64,000 nucleotides of DNA from Zychaea mexicana (lineage: Eukaryota > Mucoromycota > Mucoromycetes > Mucorales > Lichtheimiaceae), in contig NW_026516672.1 in the NCBI RefSeq assembly GCF_025766255.1, forward strand, positions 1-64,000, given 5' to 3'. Below are positions 25,304 to 37,112 of this stretch, piece after piece. A program made the translations under genes and the position numbers. The notes beneath the pieces were generated by a model. It had not been told where the DNA came from and did not search any database. It saw only the letters and a list, made by a program, of their open reading frames with translations. Each line of letters opens with the position of its first letter. Position 1 is the first letter of the stretch.

Positions 25304-27970
25304 TATAAGGTAATATAGAAATTACAGGAGGTAGAGGGAGATTAAAGAAGGGTCTATCGAAACTTTGCTTTTGGTAGAGCTCTTGCTAGATATATATTAT
25401 GCGTTATATATAGTAGAGAGAAGAGAAGAAGGGAGGAAAGATGTTGGAAGTGCAAAGAAAAGTAAACCAGGGGCGTTAGCAAGGAAATCTCAGTACTTAG
25501 TAAAGGTTACACACGAAATGTGATGGGCTGCCTTTCAAAAATTCGGATGTATATTTTTTTTCTTGCTTTGGTGTAATGTGTACACTGTGAGAAAACTTTT
25601 ACAAAACCCTGTATATGGCGAAATAAAGAAGAAAGGCAGAAAGTAGAAAATAATAATGATGATACTCGTAAGTTAGTATCCAAACAATACATTATCTTTT
25701 CATATGTGTTATATAAACAGAATGATGTTTTTTTCAATTCTGTCATATAGAAGAAGAAAAAAAACTTTAAAAAAACGACTAGGCCGAAATATGGTTAGTG
25801 TAGTCCGCTGTTTTTGACTTCTGATGAACGATGTTGCTATTGCAAGACATGCACGCATGCGGAGGCGCGGAGAGAGGAAACGTGAAATAAGGGTGATGGT
25901 ATCACACAGTGAGGATAAATGAGCAGATGTTTACAATATACGCACCACAACGATTCCCGGGTTCCCGAATGGCAACGGTCTGGTCCCTGTATCCCTTCTC
26001 CTTCGGCAACATTCGCGAGAAAGTTGTTTGTCGGTAGACCCATTTAGTATACGCCTCGAGGTTCTACAAGCGAGCGGACGTTATAGCGAGCCAATGGCAA
26101 TAAACTTTCGATGTGCATGTGTGTCTACGTTTGTGTGATCTAGTAGTGCGTTATGTACTACACGACAAGTATTGGGTGATTTTTTCTTTTTGCGAAAGAA
26201 AGTTCGATGCTGTTACCAGGAGTGTGGAAAGAAGGATGCCTATAAAGATGATAACGTCAATCGTAACATCGAATCGCAAACAACACCGGATCAACCCAAA
26301 ATGGAAAAATTCAAGAACTGCTTCTTTATCGTTGCCTTGCAAAGACAAAATTCACACGGTGAGTAACAGGTAGTACATCTATTACTGCAAAGGGAAGTCT
26401 TTTTGCTCCCTTCTTATTTTCCTTTTGCATGGGTAAGGAAAGATGCTGCTGTTGTATGTATAATACTTTACATCCCTGAATGAGACGGATCACAAAAAAC
26501 AACGTTGAGACACAACTCTCTGAGTCCCAATACCTAGCGCCGCCGCTTCTTGGACATGCATGTGTGATTTGCGGAGCAAACTGCAGTGATGGCCGGTGCT
26601 CAAACTCATGAACTGTAATTCAACAGAAGAGTAAGTCCATACGACTATAAGAGGAGCATACCGCTTGATGCGCACGCCCTAAGCACTGTCTTTAATTGAT
26701 GGTACATAAAATGTCAATACTTTTCTTACGTCCGACTTTGGTACGTTGTCATACAATATTAGAAGAGCTATATCGTATAAACATGTCCCGCTTCTTACAA
26801 GCTTTCTTGTTGTGACATAAATACATACAACAATCGACCTACAGTTGTAGTGTGAAGCGCTTCTTCTCGTCCCAATCATTCTTCTATAATGCCAATAAGC
26901 ACAACAACATGCTGCTCAGGAAGAAGTGATAGTAGGATAACATTATTGAAATAATAGTAGCATTATGAGTTATCTTCTGTGAATAATAGGAGACGCCAAT
27001 TGCGCTTGGTGCTGATAACGCGATCAATTCAAGGGTTCTTACTTTCGCTGATAAGTCTATGATCCTGTCGAGCCATTTCATCTGGTGGTCGTGCAAAGGC
27101 CAACATTACATGATGCCTTGACCAGTTCAACGACAAAACGGAGATTGATGTATATCATTTTTTGCAGAAGTCGATGTCGAAATTATATAGTTGCAAAATT
27201 ATTACGCGCACAATACCCATCGATTATATTTTGCTTTACTGGTAGTCGCTCTTCATCACACCCGTGTTTATCGCACGTATAGCATAAGAATCAAAAGAAA
27301 GGGAAAGATACTGTATCAAAGTCGTGAACATATTAGGTTCTAAGAGAAGAAATAACAGTAATTCCTCATTTTGCTACGATGCTCCAGATAACTTAGCCTA
27401 AAAGTTTACTTGGTCGCACCGAGTGAAAAGTCATGCATACTATTTTGAAGTAATTTGAGAAGTAACTTGAGCTGTTAGCTAAAAATAGCTTGTATACACG
27501 CTGGAACAACTGTTGTCTGGTTTTGTAATATGCATTCATTATGAATCTATCAGCGCTAACTGTGTTTCGACTTCAAAGGCGGATTATAAGCGTGACTCCT
27601 GCTACAGTAAGCAATTCCATGATGATATCTCTTCACTAATTACTCCAAACTGTTGCATTTGTGCTGGCAACTATGGTGAGGACCAAATAGTGAGGAAGTT
27701 ATAGAAGAACTGTGCTTATATATTACGAGGTGACCAGAAGCGCGACTCAGAATGTGTGGTCACACATTTAAATTGCAGTTGCTGTCCTGAGTGCCAACCT
27801 TACTTGTTGTTTCGCATCTTGCCTCAAACTTCTAAACCCTACTATGGCTATTTCGACGTCATTACAACTTCCAACCCTGGTGGAGTTAAGTGATTCTCAC
27901 TCAATACTCACTCTAACTGCATAAACTCGGCATTACAGATATTAGACGTTTGTTTGACAGGGGAAACTAG
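25304..27970. other. Gene-poor stretch upstream of MFS3
   Basis: About 2.7 kb. The first part (25380-25420, TATATA-rich) is likely the MFS3 promoter. The remaining open frames are below 90 codons, overlap on both strands and match nothing I know. No repeat structure seen. Confidence 0.5.
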
Positions 27971-27978
27971 CCTAAAAA

Positions 27979-28660
27979 TTGCAAGAGTACGCTGACGCAG
28001 TAATCATGTTTACACTTGCACTTATCGTACTGCAAATCGATCTAATGCCAGACATTGCACTCCATCGTGCTGCTGCTTACGAAAAGCAGGAACGATACGA
28101 TCTTTCCGTATCAGACGCCAAAATCGCATATAATTACAGCTGTTTTTTCCGCTACGACGCCTACACTGTGAGTGGCGACGCAATACTTTTGAGAAAAAAA
28201 TAAAAGGAGACAGCAGCAACAACATAATGAGGAGGGATGTCTGATCCTCAAGAACATGCAGTACTTACCAGAAAATACAAGCTAATTATTGCGGTCATCA
28301 AGAAACGCGATCGGTGGATGACACTGCTATTACCGTACGCAGTGATAACGCGAATCCTGTCGTTCGCATCTATAAAAGACCATATACAACTGGCATCCAG
28401 CTGTTGCTTTTAGCATCAAACATACTGAATTAATTACAACTGTTGTGGTCAACGATACATCTTAGCAAGAAATGTCCGCTGAGTGCTTAAAAAACCAGTC
28501 GATCGCTAAGGACTATCCACCGAACTGATCCAAATCCGTTGCCGTCAATACTACAAGTAGCACAAGTATGGTTGCATAATGCCTCATTAGTTGCGCTGAA
28601 AGATATGGGAGAGAGGATATTAGATCATTTGGGATTGTTGTATAAGTAAAAAGGCGTTAC
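27979..28660 (+). pseudogene. Relic of a TPR/F-box (Pof3-like) gene
   Basis: A frame at 27979-28200 shows TPR-like sequence (LHRAAAYEKQERYDLSVSDA). About 100 bp further, at 28295-28411, comes an F-box-like stretch (LLPYAVITRILSFASIKDHI) that ends in a stop codon. A further open part at about 28450-28620 (PSILQVAQVWLHNASLVALK) has another stop near 28488. The order TPR then F-box then repeats matches fungal Pof3-type SCF substrate receptors, which are numerous in Mucorales. Stops and the missing LRR part indicate a dead copy. Exon borders could hide some breaks, so it might be a fragment of a live gene, but I think that unlikely. Confidence 0.5.
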
Positions 28661-28964
28661 AGATGAATGTCTTGTGGGATGTTCTTTGTAACTCTTTCAT
28701 ACCTTCCTTTCTCCCTCTGTAAGTGTCTATCTATGCGCGAAGATCAACATACTCTCAATACAACGGCATGAAATAGAACCTGAAGAAGTGGCATTCCATC
28801 CCAGGACCAAGAGCATTCTTGAATCGATTAACCTATAGTAGTTGAGCCGCAATTTAGCGTTGCAAACAAAAAGAAGAGAGAGCATATGAGTATTGCATAT
28901 GTCGAGGCTTTAAAAAAGAGTTTGACCTATGTGTGCGTTAGGTCGCGTATCCTGACTTGTGCCT

Positions 28965-29880
28965 GAAACCGTTCCTGTCGGCTGCGTGATTGGTCCAAGT
29001 TTGCTAAACCGGCAGCAGCAAGCAGAACATGTTCGATGGTTAAATCGATCCACAAGTCTTGCTAATGTATGTCTTTGTTTTTCTTTTTGTGGAAGTAGGG
29101 GTGGAATGACACCTCAGTGTAACCTATCGTAGAATACTCATGCAAAATTTCATTTATTGATTAAACAACAGGCAGGAGTCAAATTGATCGTATGGTCCGA
29201 GGAAACGGGATCCGCGAGCAGTCCAGAGGAAGAAGCTGATTTACTTGAAAAGACGAGAAATCATGCCCTGGAAAAACAAATGTATCTTGCTCTTACTTAT
29301 GACAAGGACGACGAAACCAACATTTTAGAGAACAAGTTGGTTCTAGTAACGCCAAAGAGCGAAATTGCCATTAATTACAATAAGACCCATCCCGTACCAT
29401 TTGTTGTATGTGTACATAATATTATTGGGTTTACTACTATCGGTACAAATAGCTTTACTATTGACTCTAAATTACCACTGCACAATAGGAGCCACAACCG
29501 CCGGGAAACGAAGAAATTCAATACGTGGATACGCCAGAGCTCGGACGTGTCGGTGCTGCTACTGTATCTGCTTTGATTACAACTTTCCGTGGTATATCCG
29601 TCAAGCGAGTAGACATAATGTTGATGTACTGCTGAAGGCATCATGGACATGAGATTTATATATTACATACTCTTCCAAAAAAACACGTAAAGCGGTAAAA
29701 GCATAGTTGAGAGCAACGCCACTAGATATAAACTTTAGGCCCTATAGGAACGTATCACGCAAAGAGCAACAGCTTACGAGCAGTAGAAAACGGAATCACT
29801 GTGCTCCGCTGTGGATCGCAAAGCTTGTCCGGTTTTATTGAACCTACATTGAACGGCATATCGCTATATGATGTCTTCCT
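28965..29880 (+). pseudogene. Broken carbon-nitrogen hydrolase (nitrilase superfamily) gene
   Basis: Three exon-like pieces join in frame: 28965-29066 (ETVPVGCVIGPSLLNRQQQA), 29172-29405 (GVKLIVWSEETG ... INYNKTHPVPF) and from 29489 (EEIQYVDTPELGRVGAA). They carry the nitrilase-type Glu (WSEE) and Lys (YNKTHP). At 29561-29565 the frame breaks; two reading frames must be combined to continue with the Cys segment ICFDYNFPWYIRQASRHNVD. A stop follows at about 29652. A last piece at 29738-29880 (GPIGTYHAKSNSLRAVENGI) is again in another context. The family is the C-N hydrolase fold, most like apolipoprotein N-acyltransferase-type proteins. The membrane N-terminus was not found. At least one frameshift and one stop support a pseudogene. 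Confidence 0.7.
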
Positions 29881-30418
29881 GTTCTTCTTCTTCTTCCTCA
29901 ACAACTCGCATCCGAAGCTGAAATGTATTTAAACATTACATGTAATAGTGTAACATCAGAAGATGATCCTTCCAGCGAGTTCTATATCTCACATGGCGGA
30001 CCCTCAATCTTTAAACCGATCATTCGTTAAGCCGATCACTTTCTCGAAGAACAGAGGCGATCGGTTTAACGAGCGGGTACTGTATCAATCATTGGTCACC
30101 CAGATGTCATACATATGCGTTAGTACATGATTATGCTCGATACTATAAATAAGTGCTGTTGTTGTACTGAAATAGCATGACCTTCGTGCGAGACTGTGGA
30201 CGCCTCATTCTGACAAGCATATGTTGTTTGATACTTGATGTGTTATATTATCAAATTTCAGCCGACAAGAGCAGAGATGTGCAATATAGCTTAAAGCGAC
30301 AAACTTGGCAGTAATGAAGATTCCAAGATGCTGGGATTGGAAGTACACTTAATTTAAGTCCGTCAATAAAATGATAAGGGCTTTCCAGCCCCAATTTTGG
30401 CAGTTTGGTCTATATTTG
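29881..30418. other. Upstream region of the P450 gene
   Basis: AT-rich, no coding potential. It contains an inverted repeat: TTAAACCGATC near 30011 and its exact reverse complement GATCGGTTTAA near 30059, with a loop of about 40 nt. No other structure was recognised. Confidence 0.5.
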
Positions 30419-30426
30419 TATAAATA
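30419..30426 (+). promoter_or_regulatory. TATA box of the P450 gene
   Basis: TATAAATA, 195 bp upstream of the ATG at 30621, followed by a CT-rich tract (30520-30545) typical of fungal leaders. Inferred from sequence and position only. Confidence 0.45.
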
Positions 30427-30620
30427 CGACCTGAAAAAGCATATTTTTTTGTGTTCCTGGGACAACAACACAAATGCCGCACATCAAGTATACTCACACA
30501 CCATCATACGATAAACGATTCTTTCTCTTTCTTTCTCTCTCACACTTGGATATTCTATTTTTTTTGGCTCTCCAATTTGTATATTAATCTACTTTTAGGT
30601 ATATATAATACAACTTAACC

Positions 30621-32288
30621 ATGTCATTAAGCTGGGACACCATAACATCGGCCATAGTCACACTAGTTACGGTGTCTGTTGGTTTTTTCATCACCCAAAT
30701 CGCACACGCCTATCTATGGGACGGCAAGAACGAGAACGGTACATCCAAATCACCATGGGCACCGAGTCCTTCGAATTTGCCGTTCTACTGGAACGGATAC
30801 AAAGCTTTCCGTCTGCATAGCTATCTCGCCCTGACGGATTGGTCAAAACAATTACAAACTAGCATATATACTGTTAAATTGATCCAAAAGCGTGTGATTG
30901 TGTTGAGCCATGCTGACGTGGTGCGCAAGGCCTTGGTGGAGTTGGAACAGTCCAATTCGTCTCGTTCTATTACAACAGATGCGATCGAAACAGTGATGGG
31001 TGATCAAGGTATTATCACATCTCTCTTTCGCTTTCTTTCTTCTTTTTTTTTTTTGGGGAGAACGACCGTGTAAAGTGAGAGAGAGAAAGAGAGCTGTACT
31101 CATGGATATTAATGACTAAAAGGAAAAACGGTGTTTACGGCTCAATTTTCGGCGTATTGGGGACGCCTTCGCCGAGCTATCAACAGAGTCATGCGTCATG
31201 TGGTTGTGGAAGACAAGGGCTTGAGCACATTAGTGCAAGAAGAAGGCAAGGTCGATCCGGAATTGTTACGGGAAAGAATCAACCGAATGGCCATGGAGGC
31301 AGTAATTGAGATGGTCATGGGCAAGCAATCCGAGATGCCAGCAGAATGGGTGGACGCATTGATGCAAGTATGCAAGGAAACTGAGCAACTCCAGTCAAGC
31401 CGATTTTATTATCGCTACGGTGCATTGGTCCCGATCATTCGTACGCTGGGAGTCGTGTTGGGTGGCCATCAACCCGTCGTTCAGCTCCGAAATAGCGCTC
31501 TGGACATTCTGCTCCGAATGCAACAAGGCAATGTTCCTGAAAGCTTAAAGCATGTCGAACCTTCAAAAAATGATCCTACACCAGAGCCCATTGCACCCGA
31601 TGAGATTTTGACGAACTCGCTGCACCTTATCATGCACGGATACCGGTTCCTTGCCTCCTCTCTGTTCACGCTCCTGCAGCGTCTGGCCAGTCAATCTTAT
31701 GATATCCAGGCACATGTTGCTGCATCGCCAGCATTTGCGACAAGCTTTGTCGCCGAAACGATGCGCTATACACCGCCTATGCGATTGTACACACATACGG
31801 CACGATCCGATCATGATTTAGTATGGAATGGCAAGAGTTATCGTGTGGATGAAGGCACGCCCTTGGTGGTGAATCTCGATATGATCCATTTCGACCCGCA
31901 ATACTATTCCAATCCCTACAAGTTTGATCCTGAACGGTTTTTGGTAACCACTTCTGAGACAACAACAACAACAAAAGGTGTGTTATCGCTGCCGTCCATT
32001 TTGGATGACCGTGGTGATAATGACGAGGAAGGCGCAAAAAAGAATAAGAAACAAGAAAAGTCGTCTGTTCGGGACCATCTGGCGTTTGGTGTCGGAAGGA
32101 GAGCCTGTCTTGGAAGCCGTGCAAGTCAACGGGTGATGGTGGCAATGCTGTCGCAAATCGTCAAGAAATACAAATTGAGGGGTGGCGATCCTGATTCTGT
32201 GGTCGATCATGCTAGCGGAATTTGGTCTTGGACAGGCCGGACCGACACGAAAGGGGCGACGATCGAGTTTATCCGCAGAGGAGTGTAG
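30621..32288 (+). CDS. Cytochrome P450 with non-canonical I helix
   Basis: Two exons (30621-31008, 31123-32288) encode 517 residues. An N-terminal membrane anchor (about residues 8-30) is followed by a proline region (SPWAPSPSNLP). The K-helix ETMR is at 341-344, DPERF at 398-402, and the haem-binding FGVGRRACLG at 451-460 with Cys458 as the iron ligand. The I helix (about 295-312, HGYRFLASSLF) lacks the usual acid-Thr pair that delivers protons during O2 activation; Arg and Phe stand there. A Lys/Asp-rich insert of about 40 residues lies between the PERF and haem motifs. It is an ER membrane haem enzyme, possibly of the Mucorales CYP509-type group, but I cannot assign the family or substrate. 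The intron joins residues GDQ-GKTVFTA in frame. Confidence 0.9.
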
Positions 32289-33808
32289 CATTTGCATATA
32301 CAATAGCAGTACATAGTAGTGTATTGGTAGTAGCTATTCGGTTTATATTATACGCACAGTATTAATGGCTCACTCCTAATGAAATCACCCGGTAATGGAA
32401 AGCAACTTTTTTTTTCGTTCAACATGTAATTTATAGTAAGAGTAAGAATATAGAAAAGGGGAGATGCTGCATTCTGATGGCAAGGGTGGCTGTTGTTTTC
32501 TCCGTCCATATATTCAATTGTATAATTAGTCAGTATTGATACCCCTCTCACATATACACCTCCTTTTGTCAAAGAAATTATACGAAGGAAAGATAAACTT
32601 TTGATCTCAGAGTTCTGAAAGATTTTGATACAGTAATAAGTGGGTAGAACAAAAGAAGAGAAGAGAAGAGATGTTATATATAGTCTTGTTTAAACGAAAT
32701 GTCTCGGAGCGCGGACCTCGTCGAGCGAGACTGTGGAAAGTTTTTTTTTGTCCTACAATGCCGTGCATAATCAGGTTGAACACAGAAAAAAAATGTTTCC
32801 ATTTGATGATGCTGCACCAGCACACCACGACATAAACATTAGAGTCTATTCAATGTTAGGCCTGTTGTTTGTTGTTAATGTTATTGTTGTTGCCATGGCC
32901 ACCTTCACCTCGTTACTATGTAGTATGATTGATTACTGATAATGCTGTTGCTATGCAACGAAAACTGCGATCGATCGTTGTGAAAATATACACTACCAAA
33001 AGCAAGGGCGGACTTGGAGGCGAGCGGGAGACAAGGCTCTCCGAAATTATGTGTCGTGTCAATAGGAGAAAAAATAGGAACGCAGGAGAATTAGACATGA
33101 ACGATAATAGAAGAGTGAGAGGGTGGGTATCAATACGACAGAGACACACAGTGGAGTAGCAACCCGCAGAAGAAAAAGCTGACGATGCATATTAACAAAC
33201 TCTAGCGGCAGCTATTAGTGATATTATGGCGAAATGAGAGAAGTTCGCTTCCAGAGATAGAATCCAGTGTTCATATAATTTAGTTATTACACAGCAGGTA
33301 TGTAACCGCTGTCCATTAACAAGGCAAGTAGGTAACCTGGCCCTAATTTATTCGAGTTGCAGGGCCACTAATCTTTGGAGAGTGTTTGTACGACCCAGAG
33401 TAAAAAAAAATTACATGTCGACCCTGCTATTAGTTTTCAAACTTCTCTTGTCCATCTTTTCCCTCTTTACTCTTCTTCTAATCCGTCCTTTTTTTTCTCG
33501 TAAAAGAAAAAACCCACTCTCTTTTCCCTTCTCCCTCTCATTTCTACTCGCCTTCTACTATCCTTTAACAAAACCACAAAGAGCCTTTTAATCCTTCTTC
33601 CCTCTTCACTCTCGCTACACTTCACCTCTACCCCATCACACACATACCGCAACTGAAAGCTCTTCCCCACACACACTCCCTCAACTGAATAACCCAACTC
33701 GCTCTTTTCCTCTTAGTCCCTCCAAACCTTCTCTAAAAACAACAACAACCAACGACAACTCTCTTCTCTTCCTCTCAACAACGACTACAACCCAACGATT
33801 TCGATAAA
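32289..33808. other. Intergenic region upstream of the bHLH gene
   Basis: About 1.5 kb. The last 400 bp (33420-33808) are strongly pyrimidine-rich, with CT tracts and CAACAACAACC repeats: a long leader of the bHLH gene. Short frames elsewhere look non-coding. No element recognised. Confidence 0.55.
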
Positions 33809-35135
33809 ATGGAAACAGACTTCGGTTTTGACGAATACATCATGCCCACCACGTACGCCGACATGCCTAAACTCGAGTCGTACGATGCTCAACTGTATCC
33901 TTCTGGTAAGTTTTGAAATAGAAACAACCTCTGCTGTCAAGAGTGTTTTCTTTCTCTCTTTTTTTTCCCCTTTCTCAGGGGGAAATACTTTTTTTGGGGG
34001 TAGAGGAATGTCGAGACAGTCTGTATGAAGAAAGGGAAGAACGGGAAAGAGGCAAAAAAAATGTAGTTAAGGGATGGGGGCGGGGGAGATGGAAAGGTTG
34101 GGTGCCCGTTTAAACCGTACAACTATAATGTGACGTCACTTCTTTGGGCTTAACCAAACTATTATAACAATATTAATTAGAAGGCATGGGCTACATGTGT
34201 GATCCCAACGTAATGACGCATACCAGTATGCCTGTCGCGATTCCGCAACATCAGCATCAGCATCAGCATCATCACCATCATGCGCCAGTGTTAACGTTGG
34301 ATCATCAACAACAGCCGTTACTGCCCTCGAGTCCCGAGAACGAGTCTGTTCACTCTCGACAGCTTTCGCCTCCAGCGACGACACCTCCGCTCCTGTCGTG
34401 TTCTCCGACGTCAACTTCAGGTCATACAGTAACACCAGTTGCAGCAGCATCAACAACATCAACAGCAGGAACAACAGCCCACCACGTTATTTCTGAAAAG
34501 ATTGCTCAAGTCAACAAGTTGCCCGAGTCATTTTTGCCAGAGTTCCATCAGTACTCCAAGGAGACGTACGAGAATGGCTCGTCCAACAGCAAAAAGCGAC
34601 GACGCAACCACAAGGAGGATGGGGATAACATTGACAATAGTGCCAGCTCTGATCAGGAGGACGATATGGACAGCGTCTCGGCCGCAGAAATGCGTCGCCA
34701 GATTCATATCCAGTCAGAGCAAAAACGACGAGCCCAGATCAAGGATGGGTTCGACGAATTGCGCCAGCATTTACCTGGATGTGTCAACAAAAAGATGAGC
34801 AAAGCAGCCTTGCTCCATCGAAGTATGTATTCTATGAATAGAGTGCGATAACAGTTCATGATCCATACGATGTCGAGAGGCTGACCTTTATATATTTTTA
34901 TGTAGCTGTTCAACACTTGCAACATCTCAAGAGTACGCAAGGTGCCCTTCTTGCAGAACTTGAAAGACTAGCAAATGAAAACGAGCAATTGCGCAAGTAA
35001 GTTTTGTTTGTAGTAGTGAGAATTTATGCAAAGAAGAAAGAACAAGATCTGATTGTGATAATTTGCTGCAGATTCCAAGAATCCGTGCTTCACAAACAAG
35101 CACTTGACAGAATGTACCAAATGGCTCCCATGTAA
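33809..35135 (+). CDS. bHLH transcription factor, Max/MLX-like
   Basis: Four exons (33809-33905, 34181-34822, 34906-34996, 35072-35135) encode 297 residues. The bHLH region starts at about 204 (RRQIHIQSEQKRRAQIKDGF) and continues with loop and helix 2 (KKMSKAALLHR, then TVQHLQHLK) and a short leucine-zipper-like tail (LLAELERLANENEQLRK). His208, Glu212 and Arg216 form the H-E-R triad that reads CACGTG E-boxes. The N-terminal part is low complexity, with a His/Gln tract encoded by CAT/CAG repeats at 34251-34283, and a Lys/Arg-rich block (KKRRRNHK) that can serve as nuclear signal. The spacing resembles MLX or Max partners that act as dimers. Targets unknown; a partner protein is likely. Confidence 0.9.
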
Positions 35136-37112
35136 ATGTTTTTGACTCTCATGCCCACCTATCACTATTTCTACTACTACTACTATTTATATAAACCACA
35201 AACTGAGTACCCCACCTCCTTGAGTTCATATCAAAGCACACTAAACGACAAACCTCCAAGATTCCCCACAACCTTTTCTCTGATTTCCTTTTCTCATCTA
35301 TCATTTTCGTCAAAACCCTCTCTCACCCTATCCCCCACTTCTTTTTTTTTCTACTTATTCCCTTTTTTTCTCTTCATTTCCAATTCCAACCTTTTTGTAT
35401 ACACGGGAAAGGATCATCTCTAAGTTATTCTATGGCTGTTTTTTTTTCTTCTTTTCTTTACTTGATTAACTAATTAAGCGTTTGAGCATGCTTTTTTTTA
35501 ATATAATTTTGCTTGTCTCTCTAAAAACCAAATGTTGCTGTTGTGAGCTCTATGTTTTCCTCTCAGTTTATCATATACACTGTGTTTATATATAGTGCGT
35601 ACGTAATGACATGATGTGTTCGCCCGCTTTAATTATCATGGCATATGTATGGCTCAGCCTTGCTCCTCCTTGCTTTCTTGCAGAAATGTTGCTATAATTA
35701 TCAACTTTGTGCAAACAAGAAAGGTGCAGTTGGTTCATTAAAAGATCATCCTCATTTTTTGACCCGCCACACAAATGCGACCTTAAAATAAAAGTGATTA
35801 ATTAAAAAAGTCAATCGAAAACGTGTCAAGTGTGGCTCAAGCACGTAGATTGCCACGTCGTCGCCCAATATGCAAATTAAAGGGCCACCAGTTTATTGTC
35901 CATTCTAATTATATATGTTTTGTATGTGAGCGAGAGATGTAAATTGATGCTAAATTTATATTTTCAGCAGCGACATGAACCGTCAACGTAGCTTACATGT
36001 ACGACATAGCAATGCTTATCCCTTTTCGGTGCGGGTGCACAGACGCACACACGCTCTGCTTTAGTGGTGCATACACTTTTCCAACTCGATTGCAGCATCT
36101 ATGTAGCGTGAAAAACACTCGCTCTTACACAACAACAACAACAACATCAATGTCGCTACTGACGCCTATGCTTGGTGTGGGCGAGTGCTGGTGTCGTATC
36201 GGATATTCCAAGCGTGTAAAAATTTTTTTTGTCTCTTTCTCACATTGACACATGGACCATGTGCCCGACAGGGACGCCGACACGGCACACACGCCGCGTG
36301 TAATATAGCTCCGTGTTCTCTCTGTTCGTCATCATAACACTAGGGCTAATATTGCTTTTATTGTTTTCTCACAAATTGTAACATATCACACCCTGGAATA
36401 ACCTGGTAATTATGCTGTTGACCCTTGATACTTGTTTATATTTGGCAGCAATTCTTTGTGCAACTTGACCCTTCTTCTTCTCCCTCCTTTGATATGCCGT
36501 GCTCTTTGTGCTGTTTCTCCCTCATATTGTACAATCTGGTCCACTGGTTGGATAGCTGACTACTGGCGGTGTGTGTGCCCGTGCCTTACGCAGAAAACAA
36601 AAAAGATCGTGTTCAATCATCAGAGACTGCTATGACAGCGAGCTCCAGTGTTCCAGTACGTAATAGCAGAAACACCCGTCTTGTGAAATATCCGCACTTT
36701 CGTTTTTTAAGGCTGCGTTTAAAGTTGCTTTGCATACAGTTTAGTTGTGCCGCTATGATGGGTTATAAATATACACCGCTCTCCAACATGCATTTCCCGA
36801 GATTTCATCCAACCCTTTTCTCTCCCTTTCTTTCTTTCCTTCTCTCTCTCTTTTTCCTCTCTCTCTCTCGCCTTCTTTTGCCAGCCTTTGTTCTATGCGT
36901 TGTTTTGGGCATACAATTGATTGAAAAGCCATTTACTAGGTAGGCATAGTGCCGCAGCAAAACGCCAATTGAAAGAGCTTGGTTGCGAGAAGAAGAACAA
37001 CGCACCCAAATCAAAAAAATTTACCAAGTTAGGCACGCCGCTCACTTTAAAAAACGCACGCTCCTCCTGTAGTGTTTGAGATTTGTAAAGCCGAGAAAAG
37101 CAATCAGTTATT
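35136..37112. other. Intergenic region upstream of the MADS gene
   Basis: About 2 kb. It contains the bHLH 3' UTR (CT-rich, TACTACTACTAC run near 35175) and the MADS promoter. A TATAAATA at 36764-36771 is followed by TCTCTC/CTTT tracts at 36815-36880, some 230-300 bp before the ATG. Open frames here are low complexity and match nothing. Confidence 0.5.

Noticed and set aside
28200..28260. Possible CRISPR-like or tandem repeat array in the window
   Set aside because: No array of equal repeats and spacers exists; only short microsatellites were found, as expected for a fungal nuclear genome.
33420..33808. Possible small gene with hydrophobic frame before the bHLH start
   Set aside because: The sequence is a CT/CA-rich leader; the apparent Leu/Ser/Pro frame comes from the repeats.
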